A DNA stretch of 64,000 bases, from positions 106,249,488 through 106,313,487 of the forward strand of contig CM060984.1 of the NCBI GenBank assembly GCA_030765065.1. The letters run 5' to 3'. Within the stretch, counting starts at the first letter, position 1, and each line of letters opens with the position of its first letter. The DNA is from Deroplatys truncata. Lineage: Eukaryota; Arthropoda; Insecta; Mantodea; Mantidae. Made by a program: the position numbers and the translations under genes. Below, piece by piece: positions 45,956-56,735 of this stretch. The notes below the pieces were generated by a model that had not been told where the DNA came from, made no database searches, and worked only from the letters and a program-made list of their open reading frames with translations.

Positions 45956-47230
45956 AAATGGAGTTGCAAAATAAGCCACTAGGCTGAGTACTGGTGGTTT
46001 CCAAACCCCCAAGTTTCTCTTCTGAAAGGACTTCACCCTTCACAGAGAGGTTCCTAAAACGTAAATACAATTTATCTCGCGCGCTTTCAAAAGTAACGCT
46101 TTGATGTGAATAGCTGCCGTCTTTGAACATGCAGGAGAAAAAGTGATGCTCTCAAAATTGACACTATTTCGTATAGATCTTTAATACTCGGTGAGAATTT
46201 TAAAATACGGATAGTGTCTAAAATGTACATTCTTGTTATATTTATTATATATTTTATTTTTTTGCGAAGCGCGTATACTGTCAAAAACTTTCGATTTATT
46301 TTGACATCCTTGCAGATTCACTAAAACCGAATTGCAGCTGTGAAAAAAATTCTTTCCACGATCGGAGCTAAATGTTTTTACTAAGTTACCAAAAATGAGA
46401 GAGAAATATCACATTTTCTACTAAAGAGATAATGTAATACTTCTTTCCCTAAAGGAAAGAAATATTTAGAACTCTATTTCTACATATTTTACAGCGATCT
46501 AACCTTAATCAAAATATCTAATTAGCTTAATTAACAAATACACGTTGTCATCCACAAGGATCAAGTAGAAGACTTGTATCCCCTCCCTATTTCCGTAAAA
46601 TAAACCAACGACATTTTCTGAATACATTTGTACATTTTTTAGAAACTACATTTTTTAAAACGAGTATACATTCCCTCATATGATCATCTGGATCTTTTCG
46701 GTAACTAACAACCTACCCCACTAGCAGCAAATATTATATATTTTGGTTCTTCAAAATTGTCCGTTTTGGTGTTAAATTCATAATGTAAATACTTCAATCT
46801 ATATAAACAAAGACGTTATAACGCATCTCCTTTCAATCATTCCAAAGCATCTCAATGAAATAGTTCCAGCGAAATTCAATAACAATAAATAAAATGTGAC
46901 AATTCAGCTCCTGTTGTGGAAAAAATAGTACATACACCATGGAATCGAAACAGATTTTCCCCTCGGCAAATTTGTAGCCCTCGGGATAAATCCCTGGGGC
47001 TCCAATTATATACTTCATGGAAAATCATCTGCTTCTCTCCCTTAATGTATACTATACTATTACACATTCTATTGAATTTTATTGTCCATAGCTGAGAAGT
47101 TTTTAATTAAGAGTGAAATCTAAACATTTAAATCAAATATATGCACTTTTGCGAGCTCTCATAATCCACAAAGCGACTATCTACAACTACAAACGTTTTA
47201 GCAAGATTAACATTATAGTAGGTCACAGTA
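45956..47230. other. unassigned AT-rich sequence with one weak exon candidate
   Basis: On the minus strand 47020-46920 reads KYIIGAPGIYPEGYKFAEGK with locally higher GC. IIGAPG recalls an FG-GAP repeat of integrin alpha chains, but the block is short and its splice sites are weak. Otherwise nothing. Confidence 0.2.
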
Positions 47231-47234
47231 ATAT

Positions 47235-47647
47235 TGTCGTAACCTCACATACTAATATCACAAATTTAGATGGTAGAGCAGAAAGGTACACGGAAATTTA
47301 CATTACTTCTCACATTAACATGAGGCCGAAGGGGGGGCGAACCTAAAATGAATTTAAAATACACTTAAAACATGCTTAAAATTGCATATATTACTGTTCA
47401 AATTATCACACCTTACTCATCTTTGGATGGCACCTATATTCCACCGAAATTCACAGATTACATTTTGTATTTGCTTCCATGAGGACCTCCATGTCTACCA
47501 CGTGCTATCTCTTCCTTTGCCAGACACAAAGAAAGAGAGACTTCCTGACCTTGCCGCAAATAACACGTTATCCCCTCCCTTTTACAATACGTCGCATCCT
47601 GTCCGTGTTGCCAACACTAGCATTCCCAGTGCTACCAACACGTCACA
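47235..47647 (-). repeat. 3' LTR
   Basis: 413 bp. It is longer than the partner because of a ~58-bp segment (about 47353-47412) missing from the other LTR; the rest is about 93% similar by eye. Confidence 0.9.
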
Positions 47648-49600
47648 TCTCCCCCGAGCTACTCAGATCGACGTCCTCGTCGAAACAAAAGGACAAAAAC
47701 AAAGAAATAAATGAAAATAAGTAAATTGCAAACTTTACATTAAAAAAATAAAATTACAGAAGCCAATTTTTTTTACACAGATTAGAATTTTGATGTTTGA
47801 AATGTTATATAATGGAGCACAAATGTCTATCCAATGAAGTTTGTCTTATTTCCTTTTAACATGTTTGTCAGATATATCATACATTGCTATGGAGTTTTGA
47901 GTGCCATCGACTATATTTGTTTAAATGTATCTTACAAGTTTCTGAGTGAGTCCCGCACACGCATATTGTACATTGCTGCCACTATAAAGCTGTATTTACA
48001 CTGCACTTTTTGCGGTATTTATAAGAGAACCTCAACATCTCCCATAATTACGAAATATCAGCTGCATAGTCCTTTCTCACTGCCGACGTAATTCAATGAT
48101 GATGAGTGGGCAATCGCTATCTTGGATTGCTTCCCTAAACGTTGCCCCTTTGCCACATAACGTGCAGCTATCAGACAGCACATAGCAGCTCCCCTGGGTT
48201 TGCATCCAGCATCTGGCGTGTCTCGTCACAACGAGCTCACTCCGTTGGACACTCGTACTCTCCATACAGCAATGTGTCACTACAGCAGGAATTTCAGACA
48301 GCTATAACTTGTGCTCCCAAAACAAAATTATACATAAAAGAAAATAGTATGTTATTTAAAATATTGTGAACAGAAAATTCCACAAATTTGGCAAAAGCTT
48401 ATAAAAATGAAGTCTTAGTAATGAACAAAAAATAATTACGACCTGACATATAAATTGAATTTTAGAGAAGGTTACAAGCCAAAGTTGTACAGTGAATTCT
48501 TAAAAATCGTAGTAGAGGTACATGAAAATGTCATATACATAAGTGTTACATGAATTATATCAATCATCTACACATAGTAAAGCAAATACAATGTAACAAA
48601 TCATTTGGGATCGCAAACTTAAATCTAATCAGCTGGTACAAAATAATTCACAGAAATGAAAGTGCACTTATCATTCATACATAAATAACAATGAAACAAA
48701 ATCATTCAAAATAACCAATGCTCAGGTAACACAAGACACTCAATTTAATGGCTACCTAAACTACTGCCCACATTACTGCATGCTTCAAAAGAAGTATCTC
48801 AATACATGCACCTAACTACAAGTGCCCATACTTGAATCTCAGTAGCACCATAAATTGTCATTCTCATTAATATCATTATCTTCCTATCCTCATTAGCATC
48901 ATCATCATCATCATTCTTATTACCATCGTCATCCTCATTATACGCAGGAATTACTGAGGAAACGAAATTTGTTCACTGACATAGCTCGTCCAACTAGCTG
49001 CAAAACAGTGTAGAAAGCAAAAGTACCTGACATAGGCATAAATTCAGAAAATCACATTAGCATCTCAGGAATGACACACAAATAACAGCATTATGCTGTT
49101 GCATCCACATCCACAGGATCAAGTTGAATCTCGAAAACAGATGGTACTAAATCTTGTTGCTTAAACTCAAAAAAAAATTATTCTCATTGCATTGCACCTC
49201 TTTTGTGAACACATCCCACACGCTATACTGGGTACGTTTCAGCAAGACCAATATGCAAAACATCTCTCAACTCGTCATAAATTTCCAGGGTCGTGCTGGC
49301 CCTCCTGAAAACACACATTTAAACTTCAAGGGTACATTGTAGCTATCCCATCGAAGCTTACATTAACTCATCACATCTCACTACTACCATCGGGTTACTG
49401 TTTGGCACTCCCACTGAGGCAAAGCTTCCAAATACTACTCACATACACACACAAATACACAACATTTATGCAGCAACTTCTGCAAAGAAAGATCACAGCA
49501 TTATAATGAAACACCAAATCAAGCCAAAAGAATACAACAGAATAAAGCACATCATTAGCAAAGCAGCAACCTCATCTACCATTCCTGAAAATCAAGGACT
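47648..49600. other. LTR element interior without recognisable pol
   Basis: Expected to hold pol on the minus strand, but no integrase or RNase H motif is readable. A 67-codon minus frame at 48077-48280 is Cys-rich (8 Cys) without a CCHC knuckle pattern. (CAT)n lies at 48897-48918. Confidence 0.5.
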
Positions 49601-49628
49601 ACTAAGCATTGGTCATTAAAGCAAAAAT

Positions 49629-49890
49629 TTAGCATAACGGTAAAGAAATAGGACGCCTGTGTAGTAAATCATAACTGACTTCATAAAATTTTTCACTTTT
49701 CAAAATATATACCACCTTTGGTACAAAAAAGGTGCACATACTTAAAGCTTGTTTTTTTCTTTTTGTTTTACCACAAAATCCAATACATCTTTCCAAGTTC
49801 TTGTAATACACATGTAGCGCACCATCGGCTTCCAGCAGGTGATGGATAAATCCCGTTAGATGATCTTTGAAACTGTGTAGGTCCCGCGAT
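49629..49890 (-). pseudogene. possible reverse-transcriptase remnant of the LTR element
   Basis: Across minus frames SFKDHLTGFIHHLLEADGAL is followed by KNLERCIGF and LSMCTFFVPKVVYI. This order recalls the segment after the YxDD box of Gypsy reverse transcriptase (…EHL..L..VF..L..A.L.L...KC.F....V.YLG). Weak, but it fits the location after gag. Confidence 0.4.
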
Positions 49891-49961
49891 AGTAGTACAG
49901 CTGAAACTAATTAAACTATCACTCTGATTAGCCATGTGAAATACATTCAGGAACTGCATAG

Positions 49962-50425
49962 TCAGGCAAAGCGAATTATGATGAGAATGACGGTGCGAAA
50001 AGTTTGAAACCACAATACAGCAGTATCTTTCAAGTAACATGGAAAGCATTTCAATTTCATATCATCAAACCAAGCATTAGCAGTAGCAACCATTTCAAAA
50101 TTTTGGAGAAAATCATATGCTGACAACTTACTAGAATTTTCAAAATAAGGCGGTTCAATGACCGGTCTAGAAACAACTGGCTGCATTGTACTAACAAAAG
50201 CAAACTAATTACGCACTACTAGCGGCAATTGTGTATGAAAATGCGCACCAACACCAGAAATAGATTCTCCTCACTGTGTTCACTAATCGGTGCAAACACC
50301 ATATCAGAAATTTGTGTAGTGCGTCGCTTAGGCATTATAACCACAGAAAAACTACTTGGTAATGTAGAACATTCTATAACCTCGGGCAGTAGATAATATA
50401 GATAAACCAAAGCTGCACTCCACAC
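49962..50425 (-). pseudogene. gag-like region of the LTR element
   Basis: A start MPKRRTTQISDMVF at about 50330 opens 39 codons to a stop. After it a second open stretch (50186-49962) reads EPPYFENSSKLSAYDF and KLKCFPCYLKDTAVLWFQTF, matching the capsid pattern of Gypsy Gag (…K….F..YL.D.A..W…). A frame change at FRTVILI ends it. Position right after the 5' LTR and leader supports the call. Confidence 0.65.
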
Positions 50426-50686
50426 TGCATAGAATCACATTCACTGCACTTTTACACATACACACATAATTTAATTCACTTCACACTGTTCAATTTATTT
50501 TAATTTACAACACAAAACATCACACGTGCACACTGGGCGGGAAGAGGTAACACATGGTAATCACATGGAGCAATTTCAACACGCCTAAAAATCATAGCAA
50601 TATAAATATGCCAAAATAAATTATAATTAAAATTTAGAACCCAACAAAAGAATAAAATCCCTTTTCTAAAGAACTATACAGAAAGA

Positions 50687-50754
50687 TACCTCACGTGGAA
50701 ACACGTGGTCCACCCAAAGTTACCTCACGTGGAAACACGTGGTCCACCCAAAGT
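50687..50754. repeat. two identical 34-bp tandem units with CACGTG palindromes
   Basis: TACCTCACGTGGAAACACGT then GGTCCACCCAAAGT is repeated exactly. Each unit has two CACGTG hexamers, four in 68 bases, in the leader of the LTR element. Confidence 0.95.
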
Positions 50755-50825
50755 TAAACAATATTATAAAACGGTAGAAAAAAAGAAAAGGAAATACATT
50801 ATCCTATGCCCGTGACTCCACAATA

Positions 50826-51180
50826 TGTAGTAACCTAACATATTAATATAACAAATTTAGATGGTAGAGCAGAAAGGTACATGGGAATTTACTGTACTTC
50901 TCACATTAACACGAGGCCGACGGGGGCGAGCCTAAAATGAATTTAAAATATACTTGGATGGCCACTATATTCCACCGAAAACTTCATGGATTACATTTTG
51001 TATTTGCTTCCACGAGGACCTCCATGTCTACCACGTGCTATCTCTTCCGTTGTCAGACACAAAGAAAGAGAGACTTCCTGACCTTGCCGCAAATAACACG
51101 TCATCCCCTCCCTTTTATAATACGTCACATCCTGTCCGTGTTGCCAAAACTAGCATTCCCAATGCTATCAACACGTCACA
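50826..51180 (-). repeat. 5' LTR
   Basis: 355 bp, read on the minus strand. ATTATAAAAGGG near 51120 is a TATA-like site that suits an LTR promoter. Confidence 0.9.
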
Positions 51181-51435
51181 ATATTAAAGTTGTCTACAGA
51201 AAAATGTTTGTTATTTTTCCAAAAAGCTACAATAGCATTTTACAGTAGGAGTTCACTGGAGAGTATGGAAGTCTCAGAAATAAACGTTCAAATTAAATTC
51301 AACAGAACGCTTAGTGTCAATATTAACAATATGACAAGAAATAGTTAACATAAACCGAAAGTTTTACAACAGGCATTGGGTTGTGAAGCGGAGAGGATTC
51401 ATTAAATATCCAGCAATGAGGATATTATACTGATG
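51181..51435. other. unassigned sequence
   Basis: No feature was seen. Confidence 0.4.
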
Positions 51436-51439
51436 CTCC

Positions 51440-51897
51440 ACTAGAGGGTTTCCCAGGTGGAAATGAGGCCGGAACCAGGAGTGAGGGTACAGGGTCCCTA
51501 AATATTCCAGATAGAGACAGGCAGTCGGAGAGGCAGACCGGGACCAGGACCAACGCTTCCCTAAGGGGCCGTACTTATACCCCGGCTACCAACCGAAGGA
51601 CGAGGGACGAGGAAAGCTCACAGAGAGCTTCCTTTTTCCTGCCACGCTGCACCAAAACACCTTTACCGACACTTCCAACCCTGAAAGAGACCAAGCGGGT
51701 TGAAGAATGAATGAAAGGATTAATGGAACGAAATGGAGGGACAAGAAATTTGGGGGTGGTGAAATAAACCACTTCAGCATTTGCCTGTCGACCCAAGAAA
51801 ACCCCGAAAAAACCTATGGGTCAGAGTGAGCAGTCGCCGGGAAACGAACCAGGGACTTCCCGAACGCAAGTGTTACTGAGTCATTTCGCTAGGTCAT
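51440..51897 (-). mobile_element. SINE-2 copy, body type beta, inverted
   Basis: The minus strand from 51897 has GCGTTCGGGAAGTCC, CACTCTGACCCATAGGTTTT and GGCAAATGCTGAAGTGG, then a GC-rich body matching 62224-62830 (GCAGCGTGGCAGG, GTCCTCGG, TCCTGGTTCCGGCCTC). Confidence 0.8.
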
Positions 51898-52774
51898 ATC
51901 AAGGGTTCTTAAGGGAGTAGTAACTAGCATTGTTACTGAAGTATAAATTTATCTGCGACTACTTTTCCAGGTAAAACTTATTAGTCATTCAGACTAACAT
52001 AAAAAATGTATTATGAAATTTGCAATTTTCAACTAGTGACTAACATTAGTATTATTATAAAATTGCATGTTATTAGAAAGTGAATTGTCTTACTTTCAAG
52101 ATTATTAATGGGATAGGTTTCTAAGTTTCCTTTTTAGAGGTAAAAGAACAATGGCTTTAATATTAGCAACACACCTTATACTATGTGAGTCATATTAATT
52201 TGATGGTTAATGCACGATGGCATGCTGCAGGAAGCTAGCTCATTTCATCTGCTGGGGGGCGGGACTGAGTAATAATTGATAAAAAAATGGATTGTCCTTT
52301 GTTCCGACTAGCTGCTTGTTGGGTTGGTGAGTTTATAACATGTTATGAAAGTCTCAACCGGCTGTTCGAAGCATTGACCTTGACATCCCTATAGTATAAA
52401 AATCTATGTGGTATATGGAGTTATGTTTTTATGTCTTGGAATTCTAGACATTTTGGGAACATTGTATTTGAACTGAAATAACAGTCAACAGTAAGAATGC
52501 AAACATGAGTAAAATCAGATAATATTTACAAAGTTCCTAAAAGCATTTTACATTTAACTATGTAGAATTGATGTTTAATAAATTTGAGGCCTCAAATAAG
52601 AGCTTGTCTACTTTTAGTGCCATAATGTTTGAGATGCAGATATCTACTTCTATACTACATGTATTATGTTGACTGTAATCCTTTATTTCTTGCTTTCATT
52701 TTTAATCTGTATATAATTATTCATTTAATGCTTAAAACATTTTGATCTCGGCTTGATTATACATTTCGGGCGTT
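51898..52774. other. unassigned AT-rich sequence
   Basis: No element or coding signal recognised. Confidence 0.4.
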
Positions 52775-52776
52775 TT

Positions 52777-53428
52777 AAGGTGAGGCCACAGATTGCCTAT
52801 ATGCTTAGTACGCTGTATTGCAGTGAACTAGTTACTTTTCCGATGCGCAACTGGCGGCGCATGACACATTCAAGGTTGTCTTTATCAGCTGTTTCAGTCG
52901 CTGCTGTGTTCATATTGTAAATAGAGTTAATATTGTGCCTCTCGAAGGTGAAAGTTTATTCATATCTGTGTTATGTGTGATTTGCTTAAGTGTGTTAACA
53001 TTTGGTTATTAGTCCACTGCAATGTCTGCCGATAAATTCACGCTTGAACGATGAAGTTTTATGTAATATACATGTAGACAGGTCTATAGACAATTTCAGG
53101 AGAAATTTCGGTGCATTCCAGTTCCAAGTAGAGAATCTGTTAGACATCTGGTTAATACGTTTAGGACAACAGGAATGCTAAACCTAAGAACCGAAAACGA
53201 ACTACTCTAACGGAGAGCATGCGTGTGAATGGAAATTTCATTCGAAGATGCCAGGAATATCTTCACACAGATGGACACCATTTCCAACACTACTTATAAC
53301 AAGGTTAGTACTCTTATAATGCATGTTATTCATTCGCGAGTAAATAACGTGGAAGTTACGAAACGAAAAATCCCCAGTGTAATAGACTGTGCGGAGCAAG
53401 CATTCGCGAGATCCGCGGCCTCACCATT
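52777..53428 (+). mobile_element. internally deleted DUF4817/DDE_3-type DNA transposon
   Basis: Inverted ends GGTGAGGCCACAGAT (52779) and, complemented, GGTGAGGCCGCGGAT (53425) lie next to TTAA on both sides, which would include a TA target duplication. Inside, the plus strand starts MSADKFTLER (about 53023). In other frames follow QVYRQFQEKFR and SRESVRHLVNTFRTTGML, the N-terminal helix-turn-helix of this transposase type. It then jumps to NGNFIRRCQEYLHTDGHHFQ, the C-terminal end. The whole DDE core is deleted. Confidence 0.8.
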
Positions 53429-54115
53429 AAACGATCGCACTGTATTACTGTAATAAGTTTTATTTAATTCGTATTCTCTGTTTTTATCTTCGTTATAGAA
53501 GCCAACTGCTCACTTCCAATTTATACTTTTTATTTTCTTATTTCTGTACTACATATAAGTAACAAAACCTGCTACTTTGAGGCCAGAGTAACTTGTCGGC
53601 CAAAGGGAACGTTTATCTCCTTGTTTTGACAAGTGCAAACACAGGTTAGCAAAGACGAAGAGAGAAGGAAGTACAGTAACGTTGCATCCTTACGGTTGCA
53701 GCTCACAGAAAAGTGCTGTGCTTCGTAGTCAATCAAGAAGTCCGAGTATGAGGAATCACTTGTCATGTCCAGCAGAATGGAAATTTATTTCCATGACCTA
53801 GGTTCACGGCTGTGCTGCCACTCACCAGATAAACGATACCCTTCAACGACCAATGGATGTAATAACATATACGATTACTGAATAAATGGAACTAATCATC
53901 TTAGGTTCCATATGGTGTACCTAAAAAGAATATAGGATAGTACTGGAGCTATGTATGACCCAATCAGTAATGAGCAGTTTGTTTGTTTACTTAATTTTAT
54001 GCACAATATTATCACACCAACTGCCATTCAAACAATTTTTCGGAAGCTCTTTATTTTAATATATCTGAAATTCGTTCAAAGTGTTGAGAAAATAGTAATC
54101 TTAAACGAAGCAAGA

Positions 54116-54118
<3 letters not shown>

Positions 54119-54172
<54 letters not shown>
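54119..54172. repeat. (AAT)n microsatellite
   Basis: About 18 uninterrupted units. Confidence 0.97.
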
Positions 54173-54176
<4 letters not shown>

Positions 54177-55017
54177 TATATGCTGTTATATATTTCAGAT
54201 GAATATAAAATATTCAATCAATTCCGCCAAAAGATATTCCCAATAAGAGACATTAAAACAAGAGCCAAATAAGTGCCCACTGTACATAAACCCTTTCCTG
54301 AAGCCAGGTTTCGTATAGCCGGATGCATTTTAAGTTTAGAACCTGTGTAGTCCGCAACGGGGATAGCAGACAAAACATGAACTACTTCGGAAGTCCGACC
54401 ATCAGCTATCCGCAAGGTTGACGTTTGTGCAGAGGGTTCTAAAATGACACATGCTCAGAAATCACAAAGTTTACATTAGGCATAAGTAGTGGTGTGTGGA
54501 TCATTAAAATGGTTGCTGCTGTCTATAAACACTTCTCGGTGCTCTTACTGTGTAGATTACTTGCGCAGGACACGCTACCTTGCTTGTTTCTGTCTTTATG
54601 AAAAGACGTGTATATCTCATAGCTTCCTTTACAACTCCTTTGTATTTGTCTTCAGAGAAATAGATCTTTCCACAGAACTTCGTTGGCTCCTTCCAAGCGT
54701 AGAGAAATGCCATTATTTAGGATGCTAGTCACCCATAAAACTACTGATACGCGGTGGAAGGTGACATACGAGGCAGCTCCTGTAGAAAAAGCATTTTGCC
54801 TATCATCTCAACCGGTTACAGTACAATCAACCCAAGAGGAAGAAACATCCCTGCCTCTCTAATATATTAGAAACCTTCCCTCTATTTACAAAGGTCTCCA
54901 GCTGCGCACTTTGCGGACAATTTATTTGCCTCGCTCTCTCCTAGCTTCCTTTCTATAGCTCCTCTCGCATTTTTTGTATTTCTATAAAAGACATTCTTAG
55001 GGAGAATCACGGTTCCA

Positions 55018-55038
55018 CAAAAAAAAAAAAAAAAAAAA
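55018..55038. repeat. poly(A) tract
   Basis: About 20 consecutive A. No retroposed body is recognised upstream. Confidence 0.9.
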
Positions 55039-55770
55039 TCGCATGAATATGAAGAATGTGAAAAAATTCTTGATTAGGGCCTAGTACTGCCCACCCAGGT
55101 TTTATTAATTACCCTCCTGATTGGAGGATTTTTAATTCTTAATTTTATTGAGTAACAATTTCGTATTCCAGGTTTCTGCAGTAATATATCGCATCCTTTA
55201 CACTGATTTATATTTTGGGCTTTTGTATATTTTTCCTTTACACTTCATTTCTGGTTCATCCCAAGGTGGGGCTTGTGACCTATAAGCAGAGACCGGAACT
55301 TAGGCAGAATGCCTTTTTAAATGTGTCAAATCTATCTTCAATTTGAAAGTGAATCTGTACGAATTATACCTTTGTGATTGAAATGCCATAGTTTTATGTT
55401 GCCTTTTTAAATATAAAGGCCTATTTTACCAAATAAATGCTTTTTGTTGCCTTTATTTCATGATTTATCTATTATTCATTAATTATTAAACAATTCCTTC
55501 AGGTACATTTTATTTCAATAACCGTTAGTCCGTGAAAATGACAGTTCGCCGAGTGTATATTATTGTCTTTAAGTTGCAGACAACATAGGCGTCCTTCATT
55601 CAGTTCATTATTTGCTTTGCAACAATGAGTGCTGACGCGCAAACAAATGTATAGATAACGGAAAGCTTTTGAATTATCGCTTGTGTTTACTTTAAAAGGC
55701 AATAATGAGTGCGGTCTAACTTTGTTTTTCTTTTAGTTTTCATTGCGACGTTCTTGTAGCTAACAGAAAT

Positions 55771-56007
55771 ATGGCGAAATTCAGTGTTTCTTTATGCAGT
55801 AAATTACAAAGTTACGTTAATACTTTTAGATCCGACGTATTTTGTACCTATGGTAAAGTACTCACATGCAAAATATGCAATCAGTCAGTGAACTACGAAA
55901 AGAAGTGCTTTATAGCACAGCATATTGGCACAATCAAACACAAAAATGCACTTTCCAAGGCTACTGGGAAGAAGATTTCTTTGCTTCCAACAGTAATTGC
56001 AACATAG
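55771..56007 (+). pseudogene. hAT transposase N-terminal zinc finger
   Basis: 78 codons from MAKFSVSLCSKL. C33-x2-C36 (CKIC) and H51-x5-H57 make a BED/CGGBP1-like C2H2 finger that binds DNA. After the stop at 56008 the same frame continues with RKSQFAFHLCKAFLSSGIPL, a stop, and QFLEKYT (to about 56116), the linker expected in these transposases. So the stop is a mutation, not the natural end. Confidence 0.8.
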
Positions 56008-56116
56008 AGTCGAAAATCCCAGTTTGCATTCCACTTATGTAAAGCTTTCCTCAGCTCCGGAATCCCTTTGTGAAAATTACAGAATCCTACATTATCACAG
56101 TTCTTGGAGAAGTATA

Positions 56117-56273
56117 CTATCCTACAATGATGCTATGTTTTAGATTTTCTCCAATAACCTCTGTCGATATTGAGAGGTCATTTTCTAATATGAAAAATGT
56201 GTTATCTGACAGGAGACTCAACATGACTTCAGAGAACTTAAAAAAGCATTTGGTTGTCATGTGCAAGGAATAA
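56117..56273 (+). pseudogene. hAT transposase C-terminal dimerisation domain
   Basis: FRFSPITSVDIERSFSNMKN, then LSDRRLNMTSENL and HLVVMCKE, closing with TAA. This is the hAT C-terminal pattern (P-TS-x-ERSFS...RR..L...NL). It is joined to the N-terminal part by a deletion near 56117-56130 that removed the catalytic residues. The upstream ATG at 56070 is in a different frame from the finger. Confidence 0.85.
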
Positions 56274-56573
56274 GGCATTGCAATACACAGACATTTTTAA
56301 AAAAATTCATTTTTGTGTCAATTAAAACACTAGCATGTTGTTTAAAATTTTGAAATTAAATTAAATGGAGTTTTATTTATGGACGATCGAGTTATTGAAT
56401 AGTGTAATCTATTAAATATATGGGTTTTTCTAATTGCCTTTTATAGTATTTATAATGCCTTTTTTCCTGCTTATTTTAATGATTTCCGATCTCTGCTTAT
56501 AAGTTTGATAATAAACGTTTTAACGTATTTACGAGTACTAGTAAACTTTTATACCATGATTTTAAACAAATCA

Positions 56574-56735
56574 GTAGCACCGAGCGGATGGCCCACATTC
56601 GGGAGGTCCCGGGTTCAAATCCGTGGGCCGATCAATCTGACTGGGGATTTCGTGATTTCCCTCAGTTGTCAAAGTAAATACCGGATTGGAGATTTAGCAC
56701 CATGTTCCAAACTTGCACCTTAAATCTAAAAACAA
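56574..56735 (+). mobile_element. SINE-3 copy, single in window
   Basis: A-box-like TAGCACCGAGCGG (56574-56587), CATTCGGGAGGTCCC, and B box GGTTCAAATCC (56612-56622), then CAATCTGACTGGGGATTTCG and an A-rich end. The head is like SINE-2, but the downstream sequence differs. Confidence 0.7.

Larger units (their letters stand above)
47235..51180 (-). mobile_element. Gypsy-like LTR retrotransposon, internally degenerate
   Basis: Two direct LTRs (47235-47647 and 50826-51180) begin TGTGACGTGTTG and end TTAC(T/G)ACA when read on the minus strand. ATAT flanks both sides (47231-47234 and 51181-51184) as a 4-bp target duplication. A polypurine tract GGGGGAGA directly precedes the 3' LTR (47648-47655). 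The leader after the 5' LTR starts TATTGTGGAGTCACGGGC, with TGG as possible primer-binding start. The 3.2-kb interior keeps only recognisable gag-like and a short reverse-transcriptase-like segment, too little for a full pol. It is therefore defective or non-autonomous. Confidence 0.9.
53431..55286. other. unassigned; possible retroelement protease scrap
   Basis: On the minus strand near 54430-54290 STLRIADGRTSEVV then KLKMHPAIRNLAS is loosely like the flap region of Gypsy aspartic proteases; too weak to call. Frames at 53572-53766 and 54504-54713 (minus) are unrecognised. Confidence 0.25.
55287..56495 (+). mobile_element. hAT deletion derivative with both ends and 8-bp target duplication
   Basis: The ends are CAGAGACCGGAA (55287) and, complemented, CAGAGATCGGAA (56495), starting CAGAG as hAT ends do. 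The flanks CCTATAAG (55279-55286) and CTTATAAG (56496-56503) agree at 7 of 8. Repeated TGCCTTT motifs lie below both ends. The 1.2-kb body has an N-terminal zinc-finger frame and a C-terminal dimerisation frame but not the catalytic RNase H-like core. Confidence 0.92.

Noticed and set aside
56368-56390. GTTTTATTTATGGACG resembling the SINE-1 tail inside the hAT element
   Set aside because: Only ~16 bases match, with nothing of the SINE adjoining; chance or a very small remnant cannot be separated.
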